A DNA stretch of 64,000 nucleotides from Dethiobacter sp. (GCA_020725665.1 DYEO01000049.1:1-64000), one strand, 5' to 3'. Positions 1 to 8,640 are shown, counted from the first letter of the stretch. Translations and numbers: made by a program. Notes: generated by a model from the sequence alone, not told the origin.

Positions 1-911
1 ATTTGAACGGGCTGAAGCTGGTAAACGACACCTATGGGCACAGTGTGGGTGACGAGCTCTTAAAAACCGCAGCTGAAATATTAATAAAATCCTGCCGCAA
101 AGAAGATATCCTCGCCCGCTGGGGCGGCGATGAATTCGTTATACTGCTGCCGCAAACGGCACAAAAAGAAGCCCGGAACATCTGTAAAAGGGTAAAAGAA
201 AACTCCAGTAAAGCTTACATCGAAGATGTGCCCGTTTCCTTTGCCTTGGGTGTTGCCATTAAAGAAAATGCAGAAAAAAGTCTGGCAGATACCTTAAGAA
301 CAGCTGAAGACGATATGTATAAGCAAAAGCTTGCTGAAAGCAGAAGCGTAAGGGGTGCGGTGCTAAATGCCCTTTTAAAAGCTCTGGAGGCGAAAAGCTA
401 TGAGACTGAAGAGCATACGCGGCGCATGCAGAAAGTAGCTTTGAAAATGGGCGAGAAATTGGGACTTCCGGATTCCGAAATGAGCCGGCTAAAGCTGACA
501 ATTACACTGCATGACATAGGGAAGATAAACATTTCTGAGGAGATATTAACCAAAAAGGGGCCTTTAACAGCAGAAGAATGGGAGATTATGAAAAAACACC
601 CGGAAACAGGATACAGGATTACCCGGGCCACGGAAGAATTTGCCCACGTGGCCGAAGAAATTTTAGCTCACCACGAGTGCTGGGACGGCTCCGGCTATCC
701 GCGGGGATTAAAGGGTAAAGAGATCCCCCTGCTGGCTCGGATCACGGCTATTGCCGATACGTACGAGGTCATGTCCAACGGCAGGCCATATAAAAAAGCC
801 CTCTCCCAGAGCGAGATTGTCGCCGAGTTTAAAAGGCGTGCCGGTACCCAGTTTGATCCGGAGCTGGTAGAAATCTTTTTATCACTTCTGGAGACGGGGA
901 TACAGCAATAA
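1..911 (+). CDS. GGDEF/HD-GYP c-di-GMP signalling protein, 5' end outside window
   Basis: The reading frame is open from the first base, and the first visible residues match the middle of a GGDEF domain, so the N-terminus is missing. Counting from the TTG at 3, the GGDEF active site is at residues 41-45, preceded at the usual five-residue distance by an RxxD inhibitory site (R32, D35). A C-terminal HD-GYP domain follows, with HD at 170-171, HHE at 223-225 and GYP at 231-233, all intact. The protein therefore carries both a diguanylate cyclase signature and a c-di-GMP phosphodiesterase signature. Which activity dominates cannot be read from sequence. The missing N-terminus probably holds a sensory domain. 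Confidence 0.93.
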   Translation, partial: LNGLKLVNDTYGHSVGDELLKTAAEILIKSCRKEDILARWGGDEFVILLPQTAQKEARNICKRVKENSSKAYIEDVPVSFALGVAIKENAEKSLADTLRTAEDDMYKQKLAESRSVRGAVLNALLKALEAKSYETEEHTRRMQKVALKMGEKLGLPDSEMSRLKLTITLHDIGKINISEEILTKKGPLTAEEWEIMKKHPETGYRITRATEEFAHVAEEILAHHECWDGSGYPRGLKGKEIPLLARITAIADTYEVMSNGRPYKKALSQSEIVAEFKRRAGTQFDPELVEIFLSLLETGIQQ

Positions 912-1247
912 TTAGGAGGCAGTGCTACCTAACCTGGCATAGTCAGAACCATAAAGGTATTTTCTACCCCATGCCAAATAAAGAAAGACAAAATTTCGGT
1001 TTGGGGGTAATCCAAGATGATTACAGAAACATACAAAGATCAAATTCTGGGTGTGCTTTCCTGCTATGATCGCAGCAAAAGTCCTATAGGTCCATTCAAA
1101 TCCGATGTTTACACTATTTATCAGGAATTCGGGCAGACATTAAACAGTTTTTGAGTGATTTTAGCCTTAAATTACTTGATTTTATGGACAGTTCAGGGTA
1201 CAATAAATCTCAGAAAGCCAGTAATCAAAGAGGTTTCTTAAGTACGC
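912..1247. other. Intergenic region before tRNA-Sec with a possible gene remnant
   Basis: No intact gene is visible. An ATG at 1017 opens a 45-codon frame ending with TGA at 1152-1154. If one base is added to the GGG run near 1130, the frame continues as protein-like sequence to a TAG at 1253-1255, inside tRNA-Sec. The first 19 residues (from MITETYKDQI) look like the N-terminus of a mobile-element protein, from memory only. The end of the region holds the tRNA-Sec promoter. It may be a decayed gene fragment. Confidence 0.3.
1176..1204 (+). promoter_or_regulatory. Sigma-A-type promoter of tRNA-Sec
   Basis: TTGATT (1176-1181) and TACAAT (1199-1204) are separated by exactly 17 bases. Transcription would start near 1211, about 37 bases before the tRNA 5' end. 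This is inferred from consensus match and spacing. Confidence 0.6.
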
Positions 1248-1343
1248 GGGAGTAGCTTAGCGCCTGGTGGGCTACCCGGACTTCAAATCCGGTGGTGGGC
1301 TGACGAGGTCCATGGTGGGTTCGATTCCCATCTACTCCCGCCA
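1248..1343 (+). tRNA. selC: tRNA-Sec (anticodon UCA)
   Basis: This is a 96-nt tRNA with encoded CCA. The acceptor stem has 8 bp (GGGAGTAG at 1248-1255 with CTACTCCC at 1332-1339), the T stem has 5 bp around TTCGATT, and the discriminator base is G. The 8+5 arrangement is diagnostic of bacterial tRNA-Sec. The anticodon loop CTTCAAA (1281-1287) carries TCA at 1283-1285, which reads UGA. The variable arm is long, and the D stem is extended with a short loop. It is the substrate of the SelA encoded at 18298, and the charged form is carried by the SelB encoded at 19755. All three are in one window but not in one operon. Confidence 0.97.
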
Positions 1344-1691
1344 TTTTTATACTAACAATGTGGTTTGTTTTAACCTTTGTGTCAAAATTCAAAACTTATT
1401 ATTTGTAAAAGAGGTTCCTCCTTTGTAATGCTCAAATATAAAGGAGGTATTTTTGTTTGACCATGACAGCCGCGAAGGCGTATCCCTCACCCCGGTGGGG
1501 AACAAACAGGTAGTATACATATCTATCCCGATCATATTTTTTTCGACATTTTTCAAGCTGTTGAAGGAACTGGAAGGAACTTTGTGGAAACATAATGTAT
1601 TTAATATTTAGAAAACAAGCAGCTAGAGGGATCGTGTAACTCTGCATAATATACTGAAATCACATAAAGGAGGAAAAAGGAGGAAAAGAGA
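1344..1691. other. Intergenic region with hairpin and a motif shared with 45030
   Basis: No gene is supported. CCTCCTTT near 1410 and AAAGGAGG near 1440 can form an 8-bp hairpin followed by TATTTTTG, a possible weak terminator for the tRNA-Sec transcript. Downstream, about 1469-1498, lies a roughly 30-bp motif that recurs at about 45030-45060. The last 30 bases hold two strong Shine-Dalgarno-like AAAGGAGG/AAGGAGG runs ahead of the FIST gene. Confidence 0.5.
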
Positions 1692-2810
1692 ATGTACATA
1701 AGCAATACCGCCACGCAAAATCTGTTAGATGTTATTCTAAAAATGAAAGTAACAGATGATGAGGTCCTTTTTATCATGCTTGGTGAAAAGGATAACCTGC
1801 ATTTGCCACTGTTCATCTCTGAATTAAACGAGTTGAACATTAGTTTTTTCGGTGGAATTTTCCCTGGAATCATTTATGATGAACAAAAATATGAAGAAGG
1901 AGCAATAGTAACAAAATTTCCTGTTCTGGGCAAACCATTATTAGTAAAAGGACTTGACAGCGGTAATATTGATCTGCCTGACATGACGGAAATTTTAAAG
2001 ATATTAAACAAGAAATACGCAGCAATGATCCTGGTGGATGGTTTAACCGGGAATATTAGCCGCTTCCTGACCCTTTTATACAGCAAACTGGCCAACTCGG
2101 TCAATTATTTTGGTGGGGGCGCCGGTTCTTTAACTTTAAAACAAAAACCCTGTATATTTACTTCCGCGGGATTATTTCAAGATGCGGCAGTGATTGTTTT
2201 TTTACAACTTGAATGCCAACTTGGGGTCCGTCACGGTTGGGAGAGAATTATGGGTCCCATTGTGGCAACCGAAACTGATAGAAATACCATTATTGAACTG
2301 AACTGGAATAAAGCTTTTGATGTTTACAGGGAAATCGTGGAAAGAGATTCCGGTAAAAAAATAACTGCAAATAATTTTTTTGATATTGCCAAGGGTTATC
2401 CTTTTGGGATGCTCAAACAATATGCTGAATGCGTTGTGCGCGATCCCATTACTGTCGGCAGCAACGGGGAACTGATTTGTGTCGGAGAGATACCTGAAAA
2501 TTCCGTTTTGGATATTTTAAAAGGGGAAGCCACTTCATTGATTGATGCGGCCGGTCAGGCGGCCGGCGCTTGTAAAACAGCATCAGGGAAAAAGGTTACG
2601 CACAGTTTTATTGTAGACTGCATCTCACGTGTCCTTTTCCTGGAAAACAATTTTTACCGTGAATTACATGAAATAAAAACAAAATTTAAAGGCATCGATC
2701 AATACAGCGTGCCTATGGGCATGCTCACCCTTGGCGAAATATCTTCTTACGGGGAAGGGTTTTTAGAGTTTTTTAATAAAACAATTGTGACGGGGATTTT
2801 GTATGAATAG
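1692..2810 (+). CDS. FIST-domain sensory protein
   Basis: At 372 aa this matches the two-part FIST architecture: FIST_N about residues 25-200 (FFGG near 53 and YFGGGAG near 139) and FIST_C about 210-355 (ending with the characteristic GMLTLGEIS stretch followed by a short strand). The family is a signal-input module, proposed to bind small ligands such as amino acids, often encoded next to kinases or cyclases. The start is an ATG after an AAAGGAGGAAAAAGGAGG site. Its last 8 bases overlap the histidine kinase gene, so the two are translationally coupled, and FIST is the likely ligand sensor for that kinase. No signal peptide or membrane segment is visible, so it should be cytoplasmic. Confidence 0.88.
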   Translation: MYISNTATQNLLDVILKMKVTDDEVLFIMLGEKDNLHLPLFISELNELNISFFGGIFPGIIYDEQKYEEGAIVTKFPVLGKPLLVKGLDSGNIDLPDMTEILKILNKKYAAMILVDGLTGNISRFLTLLYSKLANSVNYFGGGAGSLTLKQKPCIFTSAGLFQDAAVIVFLQLECQLGVRHGWERIMGPIVATETDRNTIIELNWNKAFDVYREIVERDSGKKITANNFFDIAKGYPFGMLKQYAECVVRDPITVGSNGELICVGEIPENSVLDILKGEATSLIDAAGQAAGACKTASGKKVTHSFIVDCISRVLFLENNFYRELHEIKTKFKGIDQYSVPMGMLTLGEISSYGEGFLEFFNKTIVTGILYE

Positions 2811-5127
2811 GACACATAATTTTGAAAAAGCAATCCAGGACATGTCTTTGCTTTATGAACTGGCGTTAGCGACCGGTCAATCACTGGATTTGCATGAAAA
2901 CTGCGATTATTTTCTCAAGCGGTTGATGGGCCGTAAAAATCTAAGTTATAGTGCTGTCTGGATAAGAGACAATTATTTGCCTGGAGAAACAGATCAGAAT
3001 ACTGCCACTTTAATTTATGCTTTTCCGGCATATTTTCCCGGAACAAATAAAATATCCACAGATCACCCGCTTTTTGTCAGTATTAAAGAGAAAGAGTTTA
3101 AGATAATACCTTCACATGAAAAGGAATTTCGGCAGCTCGCGGAGGATGAAAAAGGTATCACTGATGGTACTTTTATAGTATTTTCACTGGGCGAAATAGG
3201 TGTGGTAAAGCTTTATGCCATGACAACAGGTGAATGTTTTAGTGACACTGAGCTTAACCAAATGAAAAAAGTGATATCAAAGTTTGCCGTTTCCCTGAAA
3301 GGATGTCTTTCTCACCGGCAATTGTTGACAGAAATTGCTGAACGAAAAAAGGCGGAAGAAGCGCTCAAACAATCAGAACAGCAAATGGCTGATATTATTA
3401 ATTTCCTGCCTGATCCCACATTTGCTGTTAACCTTAAAGGTGAGGTAATTTCCTGGAATCATGCCATAGAAACCATGACCGGCATAAAAGCAGAAGAGAT
3501 ACTTGGCAAGGGAAATTATGAGTATGCCCTGCCCTTTTTTGGCTGCAGGAGGCCAGTCATAATCGACTTTGTCCTTAAACCGGGAGAGGAAAAATTATAT
3601 TTGGATCACTATTTCTTTCTGCAAAGGTTGGAAGACAATTCATTAATCGGTGAATTATTTCTTCCCTTACTTGGAGAGGCGGGAACTTTTGTCTCGGCCA
3701 AGGCTACACCGTTATATGACATTAACGGCAAGATTATTGGTGCTATTGAAGCCATTCGTGATGTCACTAAATACAAGAAAGCTGAACAAGAACTGCAGGA
3801 AGCACAAATTACACTTGAAAAGAGGGTTCAGGAACGAACTGCTGAGTTAGTAAAAGTTAATAAGGCGCTTCAGGATGAAATTGCCGATCGCCAAAGAGCT
3901 GAAACGGCACTGGCTGAAGAAAAAGAGCTTCTTTCCGTGACTCTGCACAGCATCGGTGATGGGGTAATTACCACAGATGCTCAAGGAAATATCTCTTCCA
4001 TCAATCGGGTGGCTGAAGAAATTACCGGCTGGAGACAGGATGAAGCCGGAGGGAAACCGCTTTCCCATATTTTTAAACTGATTGTTGATGAAAAGGCGTC
4101 AAAGACTTCTGAAAATCCCCTGGAAAAGATACTAAAATGCGACAAAGATAAAGAAACAACTGATCACAGCATATTGATGGTCAGGGATAACACAAGAAAA
4201 ATTATTTCCGCTAATGCGGCTCCTATAAGGGATAAAAAGCTTAACACCATCATCGGTTATATCATTACTTTTCGGGATATTACCGAGCAGAAAAAAATTG
4301 AAGCGCGGTTGGCTCTCTCCCAAAAACTGGAGTCCATCGGACAGCTGGCGGCAGGAATCGCCCACGAAATCAATACCCCCATGCAGTACATCGGAGATAA
4401 TACCAGGTTCCTGCACGATGCGCTGATTGACATATTAGCCTCCCAGGAAAATTTTCGGCAACTGCTGGAGGCCGTGGAGCATAACAAAGTGTCTCCCGCC
4501 TTTCTCCGTGAACTGAAAGAAAAAGAAAAAGCGCTGGATATAGACTATTTAATCAGTGAAGTTCCCCGTGCCATTGAGCAAACCCTGGAAGGGATAGAAA
4601 AGGTCAGTAAGATCGTCCTGTCCATGAAGAATTTCGCCCACCCCGGCCGCAAAGAGAAAACGCCGGCCGATTTGAACAAAGCCATAGAGGGAACTGTCAC
4701 CATCTCCAGGAATGAGTGGAAATATGTGGCCGATCTGGAAACAGACTTTGATCCGGAACTGCCGCCTGTTCACTGTATCCTGGACGAAATTAACCAGGTC
4801 ATCTTAAACATTGTGGTCAATGCAGCCCAGGCTATCAGGGAAGTCGTGGAAAAAGGAACTCTTACCAGGGGCGTTATTAGTGTGAAGACACGGAAAGTCG
4901 GGGACTTGGTGCAGATCGTGATTAGCGATAACGGGATAGGGATCCCCCCTACTATCATAGACAGGATCTTCGATCCTTTCTTTACCACCAAGGATGTGGG
5001 GAAGGGAACGGGCCAGGGGCTGACCATTGCTCATGATATTGTAGTCAACAAGCACAGGGGCAGCATCCATGTAGAATCGGAAGAGGGAAAGGGCACGGTT
5101 TTCACCATTTCTTTACCCATATCTTGA
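2803..5127 (+). CDS. PAS-domain sensor histidine kinase
   Basis: This 774-aa soluble kinase has, in order, a GAF-like N-terminal region (about 1-170), a short coiled coil, PAS 1 (about 190-325), a long coiled coil (about 325-370, KRVQERTAELVKVNKAL), PAS 2 (about 370-500), a DHp domain and a HATPase domain (about 625-774). The phospho-accepting His is residue 521 in GIAHEINTPMQYI. The N box (NIVVNAAQAI), G1 box (DNGIGIP, near 709) and G2 box (GKGTGQGL) are intact. No transmembrane helix is seen, so it senses a cytoplasmic cue, plausibly through the overlapping FIST gene. Two response-regulator genes follow directly and are the likely phosphorylation partners. Confidence 0.93.
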   Translation: MNRTHNFEKAIQDMSLLYELALATGQSLDLHENCDYFLKRLMGRKNLSYSAVWIRDNYLPGETDQNTATLIYAFPAYFPGTNKISTDHPLFVSIKEKEFKIIPSHEKEFRQLAEDEKGITDGTFIVFSLGEIGVVKLYAMTTGECFSDTELNQMKKVISKFAVSLKGCLSHRQLLTEIAERKKAEEALKQSEQQMADIINFLPDPTFAVNLKGEVISWNHAIETMTGIKAEEILGKGNYEYALPFFGCRRPVIIDFVLKPGEEKLYLDHYFFLQRLEDNSLIGELFLPLLGEAGTFVSAKATPLYDINGKIIGAIEAIRDVTKYKKAEQELQEAQITLEKRVQERTAELVKVNKALQDEIADRQRAETALAEEKELLSVTLHSIGDGVITTDAQGNISSINRVAEEITGWRQDEAGGKPLSHIFKLIVDEKASKTSENPLEKILKCDKDKETTDHSILMVRDNTRKIISANAAPIRDKKLNTIIGYIITFRDITEQKKIEARLALSQKLESIGQLAAGIAHEINTPMQYIGDNTRFLHDALIDILASQENFRQLLEAVEHNKVSPAFLRELKEKEKALDIDYLISEVPRAIEQTLEGIEKVSKIVLSMKNFAHPGRKEKTPADLNKAIEGTVTISRNEWKYVADLETDFDPELPPVHCILDEINQVILNIVVNAAQAIREVVEKGTLTRGVISVKTRKVGDLVQIVISDNGIGIPPTIIDRIFDPFFTTKDVGKGTGQGLTIAHDIVVNKHRGSIHVESEEGKGTVFTISLPIS

Positions 5128-5172
5128 AACGAATTTCCACAACTCTCACAGTGATAAACGGAGGGGATAGCG

Positions 5173-6402
5173 ATGCAATTTACCGTCCTTTTTGTGGATG
5201 ATGAACCGAATATGATTGAAGGACTTAAGCGTATGTTAAGGAGCATGCGCGATGAGTGGGGTGTATATTTTGCCCTTAGCGGCCGGGAAGCGCTGGATGT
5301 TATGGCGAAAAACCAAATAGATGTTGTGGTCTCGGATATGCGCATGCCGGAAATGGACGGTGCAGAACTCCTTTCAGAAGTCAGACACCTCTATCCCCAT
5401 ACGATTCGCGTGATCCTTTCCGGAGTGTCGGATCAGGAATTGGTTTTAAATTCTGTCAGGACGGCACACCAATTCCTCTCCAAACCCTGTAATGCGGAAA
5501 CACTGAAGTATACATTGGATCGACTATTTCGTCTTCGTTACCTTATTAACAATGAACGGCTTGAAACGCTGGTTGCGGGTACAGAGTTGCTGCCAAGCAT
5601 ACCCGACATTTATATGAAGCTGCTGCAGGAGCTAAATTCTCCCGATGTATCGTTCAAGAGGGTGGGAGACATTATTTCCCGGGATGTGAGCATGGCGGCG
5701 AAGGTACTGCAGCTTGTTAACTCTGCATTTTTCGGCATCCCCCAGAAGGTTAGCAACCCTCACCAGGCGGTTACTCTGCTGGGACTTAACCTGATCAGAA
5801 GCCTGGCACTTTGCGTCAAAATTTTCTCTATACACGAAGAACATGGGAAACAAGAGGTTCTTGTTGATGCCATATGGAGACACAGCCTAAAAGTCAGCGC
5901 TCTGGCCAAAGAAATTGCGGTGGTCGAATCCGCCGACCAGGAGACTGTAGAAGACTCTTTTGTGGCAGGACTTCTGCATGATATGGGGAAGCTTTTATTG
6001 TTAAAAAACCCCAACCATCATCAGCAGGTGCTTAATCTCATGAAAGAAAAGGATTGCCGTTATTTTGAAGCTGAGCTTGCCCTGTTAGGGGCTTCCCATG
6101 CCGAGGTAGGCGCTTACCTGCTGGGCCTGTGGGCGCTTCCCGACAATATTGTGGGAGCAGTAGCCTATCACCATATGCCTTGGAAAAGTATTGGCGATAA
6201 GTTTACTGAACTTACGGCTGTCCATATAGCTAATGCCCTGCTTGACAGAGAAACCTTTGAGGGTACGGAAAAGGAAAAATTACCGGAGTATCCTAACCTC
6301 GACCGCGGTTATCTAAATAAAATTAAATTAAAAAGCAGTTTTCAAGAATTAGCGCACATCGCTTTGCAAGCTCGATATCAGCAGGTATTACCTAAAAGAT
6401 AA
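5173..6402 (+). CDS. Response regulator with HDOD output domain
   Basis: The 409-aa protein begins with a receiver domain with D9/D10, phospho-acceptor D55 (VVVSDMRMPEMDG), a Ser switch residue (ILSG) and LSKPC lysine. An HDOD domain occupies about residues 130-330, with an internal HD motif (LLHDMGK, near 266). HDOD proteins commonly act as scaffolds in two-component and c-di-GMP circuits rather than as hydrolases. It starts 45 bp after the kinase, with GGAGGGGAT before the ATG, so it is very likely in the same operon and phosphorylated by it. Confidence 0.93.
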   Translation: MQFTVLFVDDEPNMIEGLKRMLRSMRDEWGVYFALSGREALDVMAKNQIDVVVSDMRMPEMDGAELLSEVRHLYPHTIRVILSGVSDQELVLNSVRTAHQFLSKPCNAETLKYTLDRLFRLRYLINNERLETLVAGTELLPSIPDIYMKLLQELNSPDVSFKRVGDIISRDVSMAAKVLQLVNSAFFGIPQKVSNPHQAVTLLGLNLIRSLALCVKIFSIHEEHGKQEVLVDAIWRHSLKVSALAKEIAVVESADQETVEDSFVAGLLHDMGKLLLLKNPNHHQQVLNLMKEKDCRYFEAELALLGASHAEVGAYLLGLWALPDNIVGAVAYHHMPWKSIGDKFTELTAVHIANALLDRETFEGTEKEKLPEYPNLDRGYLNKIKLKSSFQELAHIALQARYQQVLPKR

Positions 6403-6458
6403 TAATGGACTGCATGTTATAAGCTTAAGAAATTTGCTAAAAGGAGAGAGGTCTTGTT

Positions 6459-7613
6459 TTGGACGAAAAAATCCTTCTAGTTGATGATGAACGTAATATT
6501 CTCCTTGCTTACCAGAGGCGTCTGCATGGAAAATATAAAGTAACAGCCGTGGAAAGCGGCGCCGCAGGGCTTGCCGCCATGCAGAAAGAGGGGCCTTTTG
6601 CCGTTGTGGTAGCCGATTATCGTATGCCGGGGCTGGACGGCATCCAATTCCTTGCCAAAGCGGCAGAGAAAGAACCGGATACGGTAAGGATCATGCTTAC
6701 GGGACATGCTGATATAGACGTAGCCATAAATGCCATCAACGAGGGAAACATTTTTCGTTTTTTGACCAAACCCTGTCCTTCCGATATTTTTTTAAAAGCC
6801 ATTACTGCCGGAATAAAGCAATATCGACTGGTAAAAGCGGAACATGAACTGCTCGACAAAACGCTTAAAGGAAGCATCATGTTACTTACAGATATCCTTT
6901 CCATAACCAATCCCGCAGCCTTCGGCCAGGCGGCCCGGCTGAGCCGGCTGGCCAAAAAATTGGCCGAACGGTTAAGAATCGGCAAACCCTGGGAAATAGA
7001 GCTTGCAGCCATGCTCTCCCAGGTTGGATGTGTAACCGTCCCGGCCGACGTGTTGGAAAAATATTATCAGGGGATAGCTCTAACAGAGGAAGAAAAAAAA
7101 ATGTACCTGGCACATCCCCAAACGGGCAAAAAACTGCTTGCCAACATTCCGCGCCTGGAGGATATTGCCCGGGCAATCGAGTACCAGTTCAAGCATTATA
7201 ACGGTGAAGGGGTTCCGGTGGACGAGCTTAAGGGAGGCGCCATTCCCCTGGCCGCCAGAATTCTGAAAGTTGCTCTTGATTTTGAATTTATTACGGGCTT
7301 GGGGAAAGACCCCCGCATAAGCCTGGAGGTTATGCGAAGCGGCAGGCAGCAATACGACCCCGATGTTTTTGCTGCCCTGGAGGCGGAATTATTAAGTGTG
7401 GAGGAAGGTTATATTGTCAGGGCAATCCACCTGAGCGATACCATGAAGGGGATGTTGCTGGCGGAGGATATTAAGGATAAAAATGGTGCGGTTTTAATCC
7501 CCAGGGGATTTGAAATTACGGAGTTATTAAAGACCCGGCTGTTAAATTATGCCCGTTCCGGGTTGGTTTTAGAGCCCATAAAGGTACTGGAGAAGGTTAT
7601 GCCTTTACAGTGA
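6459..7613 (+). CDS. Response regulator with degenerate HD-GYP domain
   Basis: The 384-aa protein has an RpfG-like layout: receiver domain (D9/D10, phospho-acceptor D53 in VVVADYRMPG, FLTKPC lysine), then an HD-GYP-like domain from about residue 140. The HD-GYP catalytic residues are gone: SQ replaces HD at 187-188, YQF replaces HHE at 242-244, and GVP replaces GYP at 251-253. The fold is still recognisable from flanking motifs (HPQTGKKLL). It is therefore predicted to be a non-catalytic c-di-GMP or protein-binding effector rather than a phosphodiesterase. The start is a TTG preceded by AAAGGAGAG. It closes the FIST/kinase/REC-HDOD operon. Confidence 0.9.
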   Translation: MDEKILLVDDERNILLAYQRRLHGKYKVTAVESGAAGLAAMQKEGPFAVVVADYRMPGLDGIQFLAKAAEKEPDTVRIMLTGHADIDVAINAINEGNIFRFLTKPCPSDIFLKAITAGIKQYRLVKAEHELLDKTLKGSIMLLTDILSITNPAAFGQAARLSRLAKKLAERLRIGKPWEIELAAMLSQVGCVTVPADVLEKYYQGIALTEEEKKMYLAHPQTGKKLLANIPRLEDIARAIEYQFKHYNGEGVPVDELKGGAIPLAARILKVALDFEFITGLGKDPRISLEVMRSGRQQYDPDVFAALEAELLSVEEGYIVRAIHLSDTMKGMLLAEDIKDKNGAVLIPRGFEITELLKTRLLNYARSGLVLEPIKVLEKVMPLQ

Positions 7614-7664
7614 CCAATCGCGTCGGGAAGCCATAAAATCAGACTTTTTTTAACTGTTAACGCA

Positions 7665-7690
7665 TCTGACCTGGCAGTGGCCAGGTCAGA
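7665..7690. repeat. Perfect 11-bp inverted repeat
   Basis: TCTGACCTGGC (7665-7675) and GCCAGGTCAGA (7680-7690) are perfectly complementary around a 4-base AGTG loop. No T-run follows on the plus strand, so it is not a standard terminator for the preceding regulator gene. A T-run lies upstream (7645-7651), so it does not read as a normal minus-strand terminator either. It could be an mRNA 3' end stabiliser or a protein-binding site. Confidence 0.6.
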
Positions 7691-7804
7691 GAAACACTCT
7701 AAAAGTTGGCATTTTTCCCCTTTGTAAACTATTTTTCATTTTAAAAATAGCAGGAATTTTTGAAAAGTATGGCGAATATTTTTCAAAAAGGAGGGGGATT
7801 TTAT

Positions 7805-8122
7805 ATGGCAAAATGTGTGGTCTGCGGAAAGAAAGGCCTGTTCCTCAGGGTGAACAGGGAAGGGGCGTGTGCCAAATGCGTCAGCGCAAAGGAACAGGAG
7901 AAGGAGCAAAAATTGCTAAAATTGATTGCTGATGTTGAAAGTGAAACCAAGGCAGCGGAATGGGGGGTAGCGCCCTGGCCTTATGAGCAACTGGCCGATA
8001 TCTATCGCGAAAAGAAGGATACCCGTAAGGAAGTGGCGATCCTGGAGCGTTTTGCCGCTCAGAAATATGCTCCCGGACCTCAGGCGGCACAACTGTTGGA
8101 GAGGCTGAAAAAAGCCAAGTAA
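7805..8122 (+). CDS. Small zinc-ribbon protein with helical tail
   Basis: I do not recognise a named family. The ATG at 7805 is preferred over an upstream ATG at 7769, because AAAAGGAGGGGG sits just before it and the protein then begins directly with the metal site. The 105-aa product has CxxC pairs at C4/C7 and C22/C25, a likely zinc ribbon. A Lys/Glu-rich helix follows, then a segment (about 55-100, YEQLADIYREKKD) that resembles a TPR-like helix pair. A strong terminator follows, so the gene is probably transcribed alone. It is cytoplasmic and of unknown function. Confidence 0.75.
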   Translation: MAKCVVCGKKGLFLRVNREGACAKCVSAKEQEKEQKLLKLIADVESETKAAEWGVAPWPYEQLADIYREKKDTRKEVAILERFAAQKYAPGPQAAQLLERLKKAK

Positions 8123-8164
8123 GTTGGCAAGGAATTATTCTGTAAATACTGGTTCCAGAAAGGA

Positions 8165-8210
8165 AGAGCTGCCTGGTGCGGACGGTTTTCCGGACCGGCG
8201 GCTCTTTTTT
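8165..8210 (+). terminator. Rho-independent terminator after the zinc-ribbon gene
   Basis: AGAGCTGCC pairs with GGCGGCTCT (one G-U pair), with further pairing inside the loop, followed by six T residues. Confidence 0.85.
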
Positions 8211-8261
8211 GTAATAACCCCTTTTGGTATGAACATCTTTTGTGCTGTAAGTATAACTTGT

Positions 8262-8338
8262 ATTTGCGCAAATCTGCGCTTGCACAGACACAATTTGCTT
8301 TTGCACAAATTGACAGAGCTCCTTTGTGCAGATAAAAT
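8262..8338 (+). promoter_or_regulatory. Sigma-A-type promoter with palindromic operator candidates
   Basis: The promoter is TTGACA (8310-8315), 17 bases, then TAAAAT (8333-8338), driving the small gene at 8372. Immediately upstream are the perfect 12-bp palindrome ATTTGCGCAAAT (8262-8273) and an inverted repeat AATTTG/CAAATT (8292-8297 and 8306-8311) that reaches the -35 box. A third related TTTGTGCA lies in the spacer. The arrangement looks like clustered regulator sites. The regulator is unknown. Confidence 0.6.
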
Positions 8339-8371
8339 ATGCTTAGAAAAAAGGCGATGAGGAGGCGGAAA

Positions 8372-8530
8372 ATGAGCACGGAGGAGTTTGCGTCCGAGGT
8401 TATTGACAGCCATGTAATCAAGTGCCCCGTTTGTGATGGGGAACAGGCGGTGGTACTGGTATGGAATGATGGCGATGTGGATCTGATCTGTATAGGCTGC
8501 CGGCATAAAGAACGTTTCAGCGTTGATTGA
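8372..8530 (+). CDS. 52-aa zinc-ribbon peptide
   Basis: The ATG at 8372 has GAGGAGG seven bases upstream, better than two in-frame earlier candidates. The 52-aa product has CxxC pairs at C18/C21 and C40/C43, forming one small zinc ribbon and little else. Its own consensus promoter with palindromic elements lies upstream, which supports it as a real, regulated gene. No family name can be given. It might be a redox or zinc-responsive adaptor, but that is a guess. Confidence 0.65.
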   Translation: MSTEEFASEVIDSHVIKCPVCDGEQAVVLVWNDGDVDLICIGCRHKERFSVD

Positions 8531-8540
8531 CCGGTAGAAT

Positions 8541-8640
8541 TCTTAACTTTTATTTTACTTTATTTCCTGCTGCCGTCCGCGTCCGGGGTTGCGCTCACAG
8601 CGATGTTTCCGGAAATGGCCGGCTATTTTGTTTTACCCGG
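8541..8640 (-). pseudogene. Remnant of the 3' end of an MFS transporter gene
   Basis: Bases 8569-8640 match the 3' coding end of the intact MFS gene (15590-15661) at all but about 6 of 72 positions. Weaker similarity reaches back to 8541. Read on the minus strand it still encodes recognisable C-terminal MFS residues (PAISGNIAVSATPDAD) interrupted by a stop. Only the last 25-30 codons remain. The niaR promoter region begins where the homology ends, so this is a recombination scar. With the intact copy it brackets the whole nad/trp region. Confidence 0.8.

Noticed and set aside
1017..1242. Selenoprotein read through the TGA at 1152
   Set aside because: The continuation in that frame does not look like protein, and no SECIS-like hairpin is evident. 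The neighbouring frame is more protein-like.
1469..1498. c-di-GMP-I riboswitch
   Set aside because: Proximity to a GGDEF gene suggested it, but the conserved aptamer elements are absent.
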